Shown here: in pieces, positions 1 to 8,696 of the stretch | How the letters are laid out: every line of letters begins with the position of its first letter | Position numbering within the stretch: position 1 is the stretch's first letter | Assembly: GCA_031430575.1 (NCBI GenBank) | Contig: JANPBT010000023.1 | Coordinates: 1 to 64,000, forward strand | DNA: 64,000 nucleotides | Direction of reading: 5' to 3' | Source: JANMDS01 sp031430575 | GTDB lineage: Bacteria > Pseudomonadota > Gammaproteobacteria > Burkholderiales > Casimicrobiaceae | Made by a program: the position numbers and the translations under genes | The notes under the pieces: generated by a model | Seen by the model: only the letters and a program-made list of their open reading frames with translations | Told to the model about the DNA's origin: nothing | Databases searched by the model: none

Positions 1-62
1 CCAACGCTTAAATAATCACTCAGCCGCGCGCCACTACTGAGTACCGCCGCTTTACCTGCCAT
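1..62 (-). CDS. Partial CDS, possible IS4-like transposase N-terminus
   Basis: An ATG at 62-60 on the minus strand, preceded by a GGAGAGAG ribosome binding site, opens a frame that runs off the left edge without a stop. Only about 20 residues are visible, ending GARLSDYLSVG. That N-terminal style (GARLxDYLS) resembles IS4-family transposases from memory, but the fragment is too short to be sure. A short hairpin (CTCCATC/GATGGAG, about 71-92) lies just upstream and could belong to the element end. It could equally be an unrelated gene. Confidence 0.35.
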   Translation of the reverse strand, partial: MAGKAAVLSSGARLSDYLSV

Positions 63-223
63 AGCGCTCTCTCCATCAACTTGTCGATGGAGATCAATTT
101 TTACACATCTTTACTTAAGTGAACAGCATTGGGTGCGTCCCCTATTACTCTACGGAGTCCGCCTTACGCGCGTTTCAAATTTGAGACCGCCCTATTCGCA
201 ATGCCCGTCCCCAATGCCGCTAG

Positions 224-463
224 TCAATGACGACGCTTCCAGAGTATCGGGAGGAGTGCCGCGAGGCCACCCAAGATCGTTAGAACTGCGGCGGTCTCAA
301 ATGACCAACGGAATCCTGCGTGACTTGTTTGCCCAATTACTGCTGCATAAAGGATATTTAGCCCCGTGCAAGTTGCGAAGAGTCGGGTTGAAGTTTTTCT
401 AATCAACCAGAGCGGTATCGCGACACAAAACGCAAACAACAGGTACACCTGAACGTTATTCAT
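224..463 (-). CDS. Small hydrophobic membrane protein, hypothetical
   Basis: Seventy-nine residues with two probable membrane segments (about residues 5-20 and 56-74) separated by a stretch around a TSHAGFRWSF motif, ending in a basic KRRH tail. The family is not recognised. Its ATG overlaps the stop of the preceding fragment at 460-463 (ATGA-type coupling), so the two were co-expressed. A small membrane protein directly after a degradative-looking C-terminal fragment could be the immunity partner of a polymorphic toxin, but this is inference from position only. Confidence 0.5.
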   Translation of the reverse strand: MNNVQVYLLFAFCVAIPLWLIRKTSTRLFATCTGLNILYAAVIGQTSHAGFRWSFETAAVLTILGGLAALLPILWKRRH

Positions 464-762
464 TTGCCTATTCCTCGGATACAGCCCCCGCAGTGCACAT
501 CATATCGTTCCATCAACGTGCGCGTTTCAATAACAATATGCCTACGAATATCCGAATTTGGCATTCGATCGCTCCAGGCGTGAGCCAGCGCGTCCTTTAG
601 TCCGTTCAACGAGCTAAGATCAAGACCGCCCCACGGTTTACCGCCATGTCCCGGGGCGTAACTGTCTTGTAACAAATGCGCGAGACCGAAAAAGCCCTGC
701 ACGGACTTTGCTGCCCACATTTGCTTTTCATAGTAGTCAGTTGCAGAGTAACAATTTCCCAC
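460..762 (-). pseudogene. 5'-truncated gene fragment with zinc-enzyme-like HxxxDxxxPxH motif
   Basis: One hundred codons from a GTG at 762, but the frame stays open into the RAYT flank at 771, so this is best read as the 3' end of a longer gene cut by the transposase unit. The fragment contains FGLAHLLQDSYAPGH, an H-x4-D-x3-P-x-H arrangement like the metal-binding helix of S1/P1 nuclease and zinc-dependent phospholipase C enzymes and of some toxin C-termini. Several Cys residues (CHCGGC-like spacing near the end) follow. The missing N-terminal part is not visible beyond the transposase. Function is inferred from one motif. Confidence 0.5.
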
Positions 763-770
763 ACAGCGCC

Positions 771-790
771 GGGGTCAAGTCTTGCAATAT
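771..790 (+). repeat. Left terminal inverted repeat of RAYT unit
   Basis: GGGGTCAAGTCTTGCAATAT here is the reverse complement, bar the outermost base, of 1684-1702 on the other side of the RAYT gene. The 19-bp arms mark the ends of the mobile unit and coincide with the point where the neighbouring fragment's homology-like coding stops. Confidence 0.75.
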
Positions 791-811
791 AGCATTTGCT
801 CGATCTTTCAA

Positions 812-1657
812 CTATACCTCCAATGCGCTCACCGCCCGGCTTACCGTCGCGGAGTGCACGCCAAACGCATCGGCTACTTGCTGCAAAGTGTAATCACCGG
901 TGGCATACGCGGCGGCCATGCCCAGTTTTGAATCGAGGAATTCATCGCGGTAGTAAGTGAGCGACTTTGCAACAACGCGACGCTGCGCCCTTGGGATCTC
1001 GCGTTGCGCCCTCTGGGGCTCTGCTGCCAGCCTGCGTTGCATCGCCTCAGCGAACGCATCGTCACCTAAATAGATTTGCCCTTTGAGTGCCTCCCAGATA
1101 GGTGCTCTGCCGAGCCCTTGCTGCACGAACTGCTCATACCGCGCGCGCTGAGTGCTCACCCGCACTCCAAATTGTTGCAGGCTCCACTGACAATCTAGCC
1201 AAGCTGGAGCGAGCGCGTTGCCCATCATCGCGTGATAACTGCTCCAGGGCCACTCGTGCGTCTGCGCAACCATGCCCGCGCGCACTGGATTAAGCACGAC
1301 ATAGCGAAGTAACTCAAGCAGATAGGCATCGCGGTCAACCAGAATGGCTTTAAACCGCCCCTGAAATACATGCCCGACCCGCGCGTGTCTTCGGTTGTAG
1401 GCTTGGGTGTACACGCCATTGAGCTGGCGCATACCCGCGGATAAATTTGCCAAAGGCGTTTCGATAACGAGGTGGTAGTGATTGGTCATCTGACACCATG
1501 CATGAACGATCCAATGAAATCGAGCGCAGCATTGAGAGAGCGTGAGCAACCACGCCTCCCGATCCTCGTCATCGACAAAAATATCTTCGCGCCGATCACC
1601 GCGCGAGGTTACGTGATAGAGGGCACCGGCGAATTCGAGTCTGAGAGGGCGGGACAT
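812..1657 (-). mobile_element. REP-associated tyrosine transposase (RAYT, Y1 family)
   Basis: A 281-residue single-strand transposase of the IS200/IS605 TnpA superfamily. The N-terminus MSRPLRLEFAGALYHVTSRG and the HUH metal motif NHYHLV (H60, H62) are characteristic, followed by the LLRYVVLNPVRAG block carrying the probable nucleophile Tyr119. The C-terminal 50 residues (DYTLQQVADAFGVHSATVSRAVSAL) form a helix-turn-helix, usual for one RAYT subgroup. These enzymes nick and rejoin hairpins of cognate REP repeats. The gene is complete with an ATG start, and is flanked by 19-bp inverted repeats at 771-790 and 1684-1702. It has interrupted the gene at 460-762. Confidence 0.9.
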
Positions 1658-1683
1658 TTCAATAATTTACCCTAGATGATGCA

Positions 1684-1757
1684 ATATTGCAAGACTTGAC
1701 CCTAGTCAAACTATGACCCTAGTCAAACTAATCATATTGCGACCCTAATCATATTGG
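1684..1757 (+). repeat. Right inverted repeat of RAYT unit plus short tandem repeats
   Basis: Positions 1684-1702 pair with 772-790. They run into three imperfect direct repeats starting GACCCTAGTCAAACTA at about 1699, again at about 1716, and a shortened GACCCTAATCATATTGG at about 1741. The stacked repeats look like slipped or repeatedly extended ends of the element. Confidence 0.65.
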
Positions 1758-1850
1758 CGGCGTCGCCCCCCCCCCGTGCGCGGCCGGCAATACGGGCGCG
1801 AAGCAGGTCGTGAACTATAAGGCTGATTACGCCTTTTATAGATAGAAAAC
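1758..1850. other. Non-coding gap between RAYT unit and protease gene
   Basis: No credible gene. It contains a run of about ten C (near 1767-1777) followed by GC-rich sequence and then an AT-rich stretch. Nothing else can be supported. Confidence 0.4.
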
Positions 1851-1854
1851 TATA

Positions 1855-1930
1855 AATACCTGCGGCGCAGAATCGGCACTTTTGGGCCGGTAAGACCTGC
1901 TAAAAATAACGCATTCTGCAGCGCAGGCGC
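1855..1930. terminator. Imperfect inverted pair of the 14-bp repeat, downstream of S41 protease gene
   Basis: An exact copy of TACCTGCGGCGCAG at 1857-1870 faces a decayed inverted copy, TTCTGCAGCGCAGGC, at about 1915-1929. The pair sits just beyond the stop of the minus-strand protease gene at 1945, the position of a transcription terminator. The second arm has several substitutions, suggesting decay. Confidence 0.5.
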
Positions 1931-1944
1931 TTCGCTGAGCTGCG

Positions 1945-3441
1945 CTACTTTGCAGTTCCAGCGATTGATTTCCAAGCTGCCTCCATCACCAAATCTCGCC
2001 TCGCCTTTTTCGCCTCAAACGTTGATTCCACAATTAAATCCGGTGAAATACCTGCGTCGGGTGTGCTGGCTTCATACGCGCCAGCGAGTAAGGGAATATC
2101 CACCGCGACGCCAGAATTGGGTAATGTCACCCACAGCAATTGCCCACCATTTAGCCCGCGTAAGTTTCCACCCGTGGGCTCGCCTACGAGCGTTGCTGCG
2201 CGGCTTTCTTTCACGAGCTTTGCGAACTGAAAAGTCGCAGAGCTATTTTCTGGGCCGATCAACACAAGAGTTTTGCCTGAAAATATCTGCGTCGCAGGTA
2301 CGATCGTTTGAGTCTGCTTTGCGCGCGCCTTGACGCTAAAAAGCCCTGCTTGAGGGCCAGAGGCGATCTTTTCAACCTGCCCGGTACGATCAAAAAAGCT
2401 GTAGTCCCACGTATCCAAATATTTCACAACCGGGTAGGGCACGCGCTCATACGCTGTCGTAGATTGATCGCTCACGAATTGGAACGGCGTCGTGAGTAAA
2501 TAGCGCAACACCTCGCCACCAATCGCACCATCGCCACCTTCGTTATCGCGAATGTCGATAATTAAATTCTGTACGCGCTTGGCATGGAGCTCTGCAAAAG
2601 TTTCGAGCAAAAAATTCTTCCAATCAAATTTCGAACGCCAAAACGAAAAAGTTGGCATGCGTAGGATGCCCGCGCTACGCGCGGCGTCAATGCGAAACGT
2701 CCACGCATCCGTTGCCTCCACAATACCTTGCGCAGCGAACGCTTTTTTGCGTGCATCAAGCGTAATCGCATGCACAGTTGCACTGACGTCACGCCCATCG
2801 CGCTTGAGCATTACCGCGTGCGCGCCCCCTTGCGGCGGAACCAGCAACGGCCAGACAATATCCATCTGACTGAAATCAAAGCGATCATGATTGAGTTGCC
2901 GCAAGCGCTTACCATCGCTACTACCATCAGCGCGCAGATACGGCATCATGCGCGCAGCAATTTGCTGCGTTGGCACGCCGCCTAGCGCGAGAACTTCATC
3001 TCCCGCTTTTACTTGCAAGTCCGCGCTCGCCAAGACCAACCAACGGTTTTCTACTTGACTAAGCGTAAACGGCAGCTTGTTTGCCGCATCCAGCAATGCA
3101 GCACGCGCGTCACGTTGTTGGTTCAATACGTTCGTCCAGGTGTGACCACACTGAATCCCCGCTGCCAACGCGGTGGCTGCAAGATACATTTCAGCCGGCG
3201 TTTTCGCTGCGCTCCCACGCGTTTCGAACGCTGCAAACGCCAAATTTATCTCCGTTTGCGATTTGTATTTAGTCAATGCGGGGTGCAACGCTTTAAGCGC
3301 GGACGTAAGCACGCGCACGTCTTGCTTGGCTTGGTCGGGGGTGAGTTGAGCAAGGGCGGTGGTGCACGGGAGCACAGTCGCGATGAAAGTGGAAATAAAA
3401 AGTTGGGTAAACGAAAAACTGCGCATTGCAAATTGCCTCAT
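1945..3441 (-). CDS. Secreted S41-family peptidase
   Basis: A 498-residue exported protein with a signal peptide ending near TTALAQ (about residue 31). The C-terminal half has the peptidase S41 core: NLIIDIRDNEGGDG, then LVLIGPENSSATFQFAKLVKE with the probable nucleophile serine, then GEPTGGNLRGLNGG. S41 enzymes cleave periplasmic or surface proteins, usually near C-termini. The N-terminal part (about 30-150) resembles the helical domain of C-terminal-processing peptidases; a PDZ-like stretch with VKAGDEVLALGG follows. An alternative ATG at 3426 has a GAGG at better spacing and gives a cleaner signal peptide. The substrate is unknown. Confidence 0.8.
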   Translation of the reverse strand: MRQFAMRSFSFTQLFISTFIATVLPCTTALAQLTPDQAKQDVRVLTSALKALHPALTKYKSQTEINLAFAAFETRGSAAKTPAEMYLAATALAAGIQCGHTWTNVLNQQRDARAALLDAANKLPFTLSQVENRWLVLASADLQVKAGDEVLALGGVPTQQIAARMMPYLRADGSSDGKRLRQLNHDRFDFSQMDIVWPLLVPPQGGAHAVMLKRDGRDVSATVHAITLDARKKAFAAQGIVEATDAWTFRIDAARSAGILRMPTFSFWRSKFDWKNFLLETFAELHAKRVQNLIIDIRDNEGGDGAIGGEVLRYLLTTPFQFVSDQSTTAYERVPYPVVKYLDTWDYSFFDRTGQVEKIASGPQAGLFSVKARAKQTQTIVPATQIFSGKTLVLIGPENSSATFQFAKLVKESRAATLVGEPTGGNLRGLNGGQLLWVTLPNSGVAVDIPLLAGAYEASTPDAGISPDLIVESTFEAKKARRDLVMEAAWKSIAGTAK

Positions 3442-3610
3442 ACGTTGTTACCTAAGCAAAAAGGAACAGCCTTTATTGTTTTAGATGATTTCCGAGCAAA
3501 TTAAGTGCTTTTTGTGAGAATCGACAAAATAATTACCCCCTGTTTTGCACCCAGCGCTTTCGCTATAAACGCAAAAAGCGCGGCAATGAGTATCTAGCGC
3601 GAACCCCATC

Positions 3611-4429
3611 TTATTTCTCCGTAGGACTCGCAGGTAGCGCCCTAATGGAGCGCAGAATTGCCTCACCGATGTCTTGTCTTTTTCCAAGATCTGCCATTCG
3701 ATTTGGCGTGTCGATATTTAACGCAAAAAACACCGGGCCAGTCGGCCACTCAACCCAGCCCACCCACCAACCCATACGTCCATCCCAACCCGTTTTTGCG
3801 CGCAGTATCCAATCACTGCCTGCTTCGACGATCATGATGTCTTTCACTAAACGTTGATGCGCCACAGAAAAAGGTAGCTTGTTCTGGTAGAGCAGTTTGA
3901 GGAAAGCCACTTGCTCATGGGCAGAAATCGCTAGCTTGCCATCTACCCAATAGTTTCCTTTCGAAGTCGTCAGATCAGCATTGCGGTAGTCGATTTTCTT
4001 GAGATATTTTCTCGCTCGATCTTCACCGAGCTGATTAGCCAATCCTTCATACACCCAAAGCGCGGATGTACGCATCGCCGACCGCACGTTTTGATCTTGA
4101 TTGTGACGCGAAAAACCTCTGACGACGCCATCCCACTTGAATACTTGAAACTCATCGAAGATGAGTGCCGCGTCTAACGCAAAAAGTGTGTGTGGGATTT
4201 TGAATGTGGAGGCCGGCGAAAAGCGCTTTTGGGCTCGCACTTCATCATAAACGGATATAGACCGAATTCCCCCGCGCTCATCCGCAACAACGATAGTTCC
4301 TTGCGCATCAAATTGACGAAAAACGCTGCCCCAATCTGTACGAGCAGTCACTTTTTCTGCGGCGTAACTTACCGCGTTGAGAAAAAGAAGGGAAAAGAGA
4401 GGGAACAGAAATCGCATTACCAACTTCAT
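3611..4429 (-). CDS. Class D (OXA-type) beta-lactamase
   Basis: A periplasmic serine hydrolase of 272 residues from the chosen ATG; a longer GTG start at 4468 would spoil the signal peptide (MKLVMRFLFPLF... to AVSYAAE). Class D motifs are present: STFK (nucleophile S74, K77), WVYEGLA after S122, NYWVDG with the conserved Trp161, and KTGWDGRMGWWVGW (KTG 212-214). Two motifs deviate: the usual S-x-V box reads SAL (122-124) and the usual YGN reads YRN (148-150). It has its own intergenic spaces on both sides, so it is probably monocistronic. Hydrolysis of penicillins is the family activity; the spectrum cannot be read. Confidence 0.9.
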   Translation of the reverse strand: MKLVMRFLFPLFSLLFLNAVSYAAEKVTARTDWGSVFRQFDAQGTIVVADERGGIRSISVYDEVRAQKRFSPASTFKIPHTLFALDAALIFDEFQVFKWDGVVRGFSRHNQDQNVRSAMRTSALWVYEGLANQLGEDRARKYLKKIDYRNADLTTSKGNYWVDGKLAISAHEQVAFLKLLYQNKLPFSVAHQRLVKDIMIVEAGSDWILRAKTGWDGRMGWWVGWVEWPTGPVFFALNIDTPNRMADLGKRQDIGEAILRSIRALPASPTEK

Positions 4430-4504
4430 CGTGTGTAAGTGCAGAACACCGAATAAGACCCGGGACACGGCGCACTATCCCGGGCGACTCCTAGTCAAAA
4501 CCTC

Positions 4505-4582
4505 AAATACCTGCGGCGCAGATTGGGCACTTTTGAGTGGAATTTCCTCAAAAGATAACCCATTCTGCGCCGCAGGTATGGC
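4505..4582 (-). terminator. Inverted pair of the 14-bp repeat with nested hairpin
   Basis: Exact copies face each other at 4508-4521 and 4565-4578, and a second stem (TTTTGAG/CTCAAAA, about 4531-4557) nests inside them. The structure begins 10 bp beyond the stop of the fatty acyl reductase gene and lies upstream of the beta-lactamase gene, so it probably insulates the two. Confidence 0.7.
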
Positions 4583-4588
4583 TACTTT

Positions 4589-6574
4589 CTAGAAGTGAAT
4601 GCCACGCATCAAATTCGCCAGCGCCACGGCATCGGGCGAAGCTTTTTGCGCGCCTTCTTTGACGCCTTTGGCCGAATCGGAATCAGGGAACATTCTAAAA
4701 CTCGTATTCATCGCGATCTGCGCAACGCGCGGCACGAGTGCGTGCATCACTTCGCCCATAACGCCTAAGCGCGTGGCGATGCGCACGGGCTTATACACAA
4801 TGGCTTGCACAACCAAATCTGCGGCTTCTTCAGGCGAGAGCGTCGGGATATTGTTGTACATCTTGGTCGGCGCGATCATCGGAGTGCGCACGAGTGGCAT
4901 GTTGATCGTGGTGAACTTAATGCCGACGTCCGCGAACTCGGAAGCCGCGCAGCGCGTCCAAGCATCGAGCGCAGATTTTGAAGCGACGTACGCCGAGAAA
5001 CGCGGTGCGTTAGTGAGCACGCCAATCGATGAAATGTTAATCACTTGACCTTTGCGCTTCTCCGTCATCTTGGGCAACAAGCCCATGGTGAGTTTCAAGC
5101 AGCCGAAATAATTAAGCTGCATCGTGCGCTCGAAATCGTGGAAACGATCATAGCTCGATTCAATGCCGCGGCGAATGGAGCGCCCGGCGTTATTCACCAA
5201 AATATCGGCGCCGCCATATTCGGATACGCACCACTCTGCAAGCGCGGCGCAAGAAGCCATGTCGGCGACATCGCTTGATTTAGTGATCACATCAAAGCCT
5301 TTGGCTTTAATTTCTTTTTTCGCTTCGGCTAATTTATCTTCATCGCGGCCTACGATAATCGTAATCGCCCCAGCTTCGGCCAATTTATGCGCGGTCGCCA
5401 AGCCAATGCCCGATGAGCCGCCAGTAACGAGCACAACTTTGCCCGCGACTTGCCCCTTGAGCGTGCGGTCAATAAACAAATCGGGATCAAGATTGCGCTC
5501 CCAATAATCCCAGAGCCGCCAAGCGTAATCGTCTAGCGGCGGGCAGGCGATATTAGTGCCTTTAAGCGCTGCGGTGGTATCCCGGCAATCGAAGCGCGTC
5601 GGGTAATTCACAAATTGCATGATATTTTCAGGCAAGCCCAAATCTTTCATGACCGCATCGCGAATGCGGCGCACGGGCGCTAAGCTCAACATGCCTTTGC
5701 GGATGCCGCTCGGAATGAAATAAAAGAGCGCAGCATTAATCCGCAGCGCCATTTGCGGTGCATGCGCGGCCTTGGCGAAGGTGTTCAGCACATCGCCCAC
5801 GCGCTTCGGGTCTGGATCGACTAAATGAAAGGCGCGTTTATCCAGCCCCTTTTGATGCGCAATATGATCCATCGCGTTCACCACGAAATCTACGGGAACG
5901 ATATTGATACGCCCGCCTTCAATACCAATGGTGGGCATCCACGGCGGCAGCAATTTGCGTAGCTTTTGGATGAGCTTGAAGAAATAGTACGGGCCGTCAA
6001 TCTTATCCATCTCGCCCGTGGACGAATCGCCCACCACCAAGCCGGGGCGATACACGCGCCACGCGCCTTTGCATTGGGTTCGCGCGATTTTTTCGCTTTC
6101 GTGTTTCGTCGCGAAGTAAGGATGGTCGAGGCCTTCCGCTTCTTCGAACATATCTTCGCGGAATACGCCTTCGTACATCCCGGCAGCGGCAATCGAGCTG
6201 ACATGATGGAAGCAGCCCGCTTTGATTTCATTCGCCACTTGCACTGCGTGTTTCGTGCCTTCGTTGTTTACCGCGATTTGCGATTCTTCATCGGCCTTCA
6301 AATCATAAATAGCCGCGAGATGGAAGAAATGATCGATTTCACCGACAAGCGATTTAAGGGTAGCTTTTTCAATGCCAAGTTTCGGGCTGATTAAATCGCC
6401 ATTCACCGCAATCGCGCGATCTGCTTTCACGCCCCAATATTCCCGCAAGGCTTTAGCTTTATCGGCGCTGGCCTCGCGCATGAGGAAGTAAACCTTAGTG
6501 CCTTTGCGCTCCAGTAGTTTTTTTACGAGGCGTTTGCCAATGAAGCCGCTGGCGCCGGTGATGAAATATTGCAT
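4589..6574 (-). CDS. Two-domain fatty acyl-CoA/ACP reductase (SDR fusion)
   Basis: A 661-residue protein, the same length as the Marinobacter alcohol-forming fatty acyl reductase that it closely recalls along its whole length. The N-terminal half (about 1-360) is an extended SDR/NAD_binding_4 domain: YFITGASGFIG nucleotide-binding loop, FHHVSSIAAAG, HPYFATKHESEK catalytic Tyr-Lys. The C-terminal half (about 375-600) is a classical SDR: VLVTGGSSGIG, VNNAGRSIRRG, SSIG serine and YVASK. Together such enzymes reduce acyl-CoA through aldehyde to fatty alcohol with NADPH, the first step to wax esters. A phasin and a patatin-like lipase lie next to it, divergently. Activity is inferred from family resemblance. 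Confidence 0.85.
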   Translation of the reverse strand: MQYFITGASGFIGKRLVKKLLERKGTKVYFLMREASADKAKALREYWGVKADRAIAVNGDLISPKLGIEKATLKSLVGEIDHFFHLAAIYDLKADEESQIAVNNEGTKHAVQVANEIKAGCFHHVSSIAAAGMYEGVFREDMFEEAEGLDHPYFATKHESEKIARTQCKGAWRVYRPGLVVGDSSTGEMDKIDGPYYFFKLIQKLRKLLPPWMPTIGIEGGRINIVPVDFVVNAMDHIAHQKGLDKRAFHLVDPDPKRVGDVLNTFAKAAHAPQMALRINAALFYFIPSGIRKGMLSLAPVRRIRDAVMKDLGLPENIMQFVNYPTRFDCRDTTAALKGTNIACPPLDDYAWRLWDYWERNLDPDLFIDRTLKGQVAGKVVLVTGGSSGIGLATAHKLAEAGAITIIVGRDEDKLAEAKKEIKAKGFDVITKSSDVADMASCAALAEWCVSEYGGADILVNNAGRSIRRGIESSYDRFHDFERTMQLNYFGCLKLTMGLLPKMTEKRKGQVINISSIGVLTNAPRFSAYVASKSALDAWTRCAASEFADVGIKFTTINMPLVRTPMIAPTKMYNNIPTLSPEEAADLVVQAIVYKPVRIATRLGVMGEVMHALVPRVAQIAMNTSFRMFPDSDSAKGVKEGAQKASPDAVALANLMRGIHF

Positions 6575-6702
6575 TCGGTGTCTCCTTTTTTTTCTGAGTA
6601 TTCGCTCTATGAATTTTGCTTCACTTTAGTGTGACGGCTCTAGTTAAAGCTGCCTACACTTCAGTTATCAAATCATTTTTCAGTCATTTACAGGAGATTA
6701 GC

Positions 6703-7254
6703 ATGGTCAAGCGTTTTAAGAAAATTGCAAAAGAAGCCGAAGGCGTCGCGAAAGACACCGCAGACACCACAATCGATAGCGCAAAGAAGCTCATCGACAA
6801 CAATATGATTAGCGCAGTAAAAGACTCCGCCCAGCAAATCTGGCTCGCTGGCTTGGGCGCTTTTGCCAAGGCGCAGGGCGAAGGCACTAAAGTTTTTGAT
6901 CTACTGGTTAAGGAAGGCCTTCAATTGCAAAAGCATACCGTCAAGCTTACCGAATCGAAGCTGAGCGAAGTCACGGGCCGCGTCACCGCAGTCACCGGCG
7001 ATCTCACCAAAACCGCAACGGGCACATGGGATAAGCTCGAAGGCGTATTTGAAGAGCGCGTTGCACGTTCGTTGAATCGTCTCGGGGTACCGACCAACAA
7101 AGACATCCAAACGCTGACTAAGCGCGTGGAAGAGCTCACCGTCGCGCTGCACAAAATGAGCGCGCCGAAAGCGGTTGCCACTAAAGTCGCCGCGGCAAAG
7201 AAACCTGCTGCAAAAAAAGCGGTCAAGAAAGTGATCGTTCGTAAAGTCAAGTAA
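6703..7254 (+). CDS. Polyhydroxyalkanoate granule-associated phasin
   Basis: The ATG at 6703 follows a clear AGGAG at 6692-6696, giving 183 residues. The body (about 1-145) is an amphipathic phasin helix bundle with the diagnostic QIWLAGLGAFAKAQGEGTKVFDLLVKEG segment of the PhaF/PhaI family. The tail (about 150-183) is a lysine/alanine histone-H1-like extension (AAAKKPAAKKAVKKV) as in DNA-binding PhaF proteins, which tie PHA granules to the nucleoid. The leading part of the longer open frame (6616-6702) is non-coding. The gene is followed by an intrinsic terminator at 7296-7318. Confidence 0.9.
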   Translation: MVKRFKKIAKEAEGVAKDTADTTIDSAKKLIDNNMISAVKDSAQQIWLAGLGAFAKAQGEGTKVFDLLVKEGLQLQKHTVKLTESKLSEVTGRVTAVTGDLTKTATGTWDKLEGVFEERVARSLNRLGVPTNKDIQTLTKRVEELTVALHKMSAPKAVATKVAAAKKPAAKKAVKKVIVRKVK

Positions 7255-7295
7255 TATCGCTTCATCGGGGCAATTTGAAATGCCCCGATTACATT

Positions 7296-7318
7296 AAGCC
7301 TGCATCGCAGGCTTTTTT
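7296..7318 (+). terminator. Intrinsic terminator after phasin gene
   Basis: AAGCCTGC (7296-7303), loop ATC, GCAGGCTT (7307-7314), followed by a T run to 7318. A second GC-rich hairpin (ATCGGGGCA/TGCCCCGAT, about 7264-7288) precedes it. Confidence 0.85.
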
Positions 7319-7341
7319 CGTAATTTGCGACTTGGACTTTT

Positions 7342-8556
7342 GTGAACAAACGCCCCCTAAAAACGGTGTCATCAATTTCTAACTTTGGGCTTGCCCTCGC
7401 CGGTGGCGGCTTCATGGGCGCTGTTTATGAGCTCGGGGCGCTCACCGCGGTTGAAGAAGCCATCCCGGGGCTTAAGTTCAACACGGCAAAATCTTACGTT
7501 GGCGTAAGTGCAGGAGCGTTTATCGCCGCCGGGCTCGCTAACGGCATCCCGCCAAGGGAAATGGTGCGGCTTTTTGTTGAAGACGGCCACCCCGATGGTT
7601 TCGACCCGGCTGCGATGCTGCGCCCCGATTTGGCCGAATACGGCAAGCGGGCACTGACCCTGCCACCGCTTTTGGCGAGCGCCCTTTGGCATTACGCGAC
7701 CCACCCAACGAGTGCGCTGGCGGCGTTTCGCAAGCTTGGGCGTGCGATGCCCACGGGCGTTTTCACGCCCACCCATGCCGAAGCGTATCTTGAACGATTG
7801 CTCACCAGCGCTGGGCGTAGCAATGACTTTCGCAAACTTGCATCTGCGTTGCGCATCGTTGCCACTGATTTAGATGTCGGCACTGCGGTGGAGTTTGGCA
7901 GCCCAGAGCTCGCGCATGTCCCCATTTCTCGCGCGGTTTTAGCCAGCGCGGCGTTCCCGGGCATTTTCCCGCCCGTGGAAATCGATGGTCGGCACTACGT
8001 TGACGGAGCGTTGCGCAAGACATTGCACGCCTCCGTCGCACTCGACGCCGGAGTCAAGCTTTTGTTTTGCTTTAATCCGATCGTGCCACTCGATACCGCG
8101 CGCAGCCGCGCGAAATCGCGCAAGCTCATTGACTCGGGGTTACCCGGCGTGCTCGCGCAGACGTTGCGCTCACTGATTCACTCGCGAATGGCGGTCGGCA
8201 TGGAGCGCTACCGATCGGCATACCCCGATAGCGATATCGTACTTTTTGAGCCCGACCATGGCGATGATGAGCTCTTCTTTGTCAATATTTTTGCCACTTC
8301 TGGGCGGCAGCGATTGTGCGAACACGCCTATCGCTCAACGCGCGTGCAGCTTTGGCAGCGACGCCACGAGCTGGCGCCGGTATTGGCACGGCACGGGCTC
8401 AATCTCGACGTAGATGCGCTGATGGACCCTTCTCGCGGATTGCTCGCGCTCGCGCCCACCGCGCCGCCAACGAACCGCGGCCTGTCCCGTGCGACCGCCT
8501 CCCTTGATGCTGCCCTAAGCGATACGACGTCTTGGCTAAAAACCCAACGAGCCTAG
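7342..8556 (+). CDS. Patatin-like phospholipase/esterase
   Basis: A 404-residue protein from a GTG start. Patatin hallmarks are visible: oxyanion loop GGGFMG (21-26), nucleophile elbow GVSAG (54-58, Ser56) and the catalytic dyad aspartate in HYVDGALRK (about 215). No signal peptide is seen, so it should act in the cytosol. Family members hydrolyse acyl esters of lipids; some bacterial relatives act on storage granules, and position directly behind the phasin gene suggests such a role, though the terminator between them implies separate transcription. Confidence 0.85.
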   Translation: MNKRPLKTVSSISNFGLALAGGGFMGAVYELGALTAVEEAIPGLKFNTAKSYVGVSAGAFIAAGLANGIPPREMVRLFVEDGHPDGFDPAAMLRPDLAEYGKRALTLPPLLASALWHYATHPTSALAAFRKLGRAMPTGVFTPTHAEAYLERLLTSAGRSNDFRKLASALRIVATDLDVGTAVEFGSPELAHVPISRAVLASAAFPGIFPPVEIDGRHYVDGALRKTLHASVALDAGVKLLFCFNPIVPLDTARSRAKSRKLIDSGLPGVLAQTLRSLIHSRMAVGMERYRSAYPDSDIVLFEPDHGDDELFFVNIFATSGRQRLCEHAYRSTRVQLWQRRHELAPVLARHGLNLDVDALMDPSRGLLALAPTAPPTNRGLSRATASLDAALSDTTSWLKTQRA

Positions 8557-8696
8557 TGGGCTCTAGTAGGGTATATCCCGATATGTGATCTAGGCATGAA
8601 AAATTTAGCCGCTGCCGCCTAAAATCTTATCTCAATTGAAGCGTGTGCACCGTTAGGCGCGCACGTGGACTACAAAATTTTCCATTCAAAGCGACT
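8557..8696. promoter_or_regulatory. Leader region of glcB
   Basis: 140 bp with no separate gene. The open frame upstream of the glcB ATG (8643-8696) lacks homology to malate synthases and is treated as untranslated. No convincing -35/-10 pair was identified. Confidence 0.3.

Noticed and set aside
1758..1800. Run of about ten C as a phase-variable tract
   Set aside because: It is intergenic and not placed in or before any recognised gene start.
6616..6702. Upstream extension of the phasin frame
   Set aside because: No similarity to phasins and no ribosome site, whereas AGGAG precedes the ATG at 6703.
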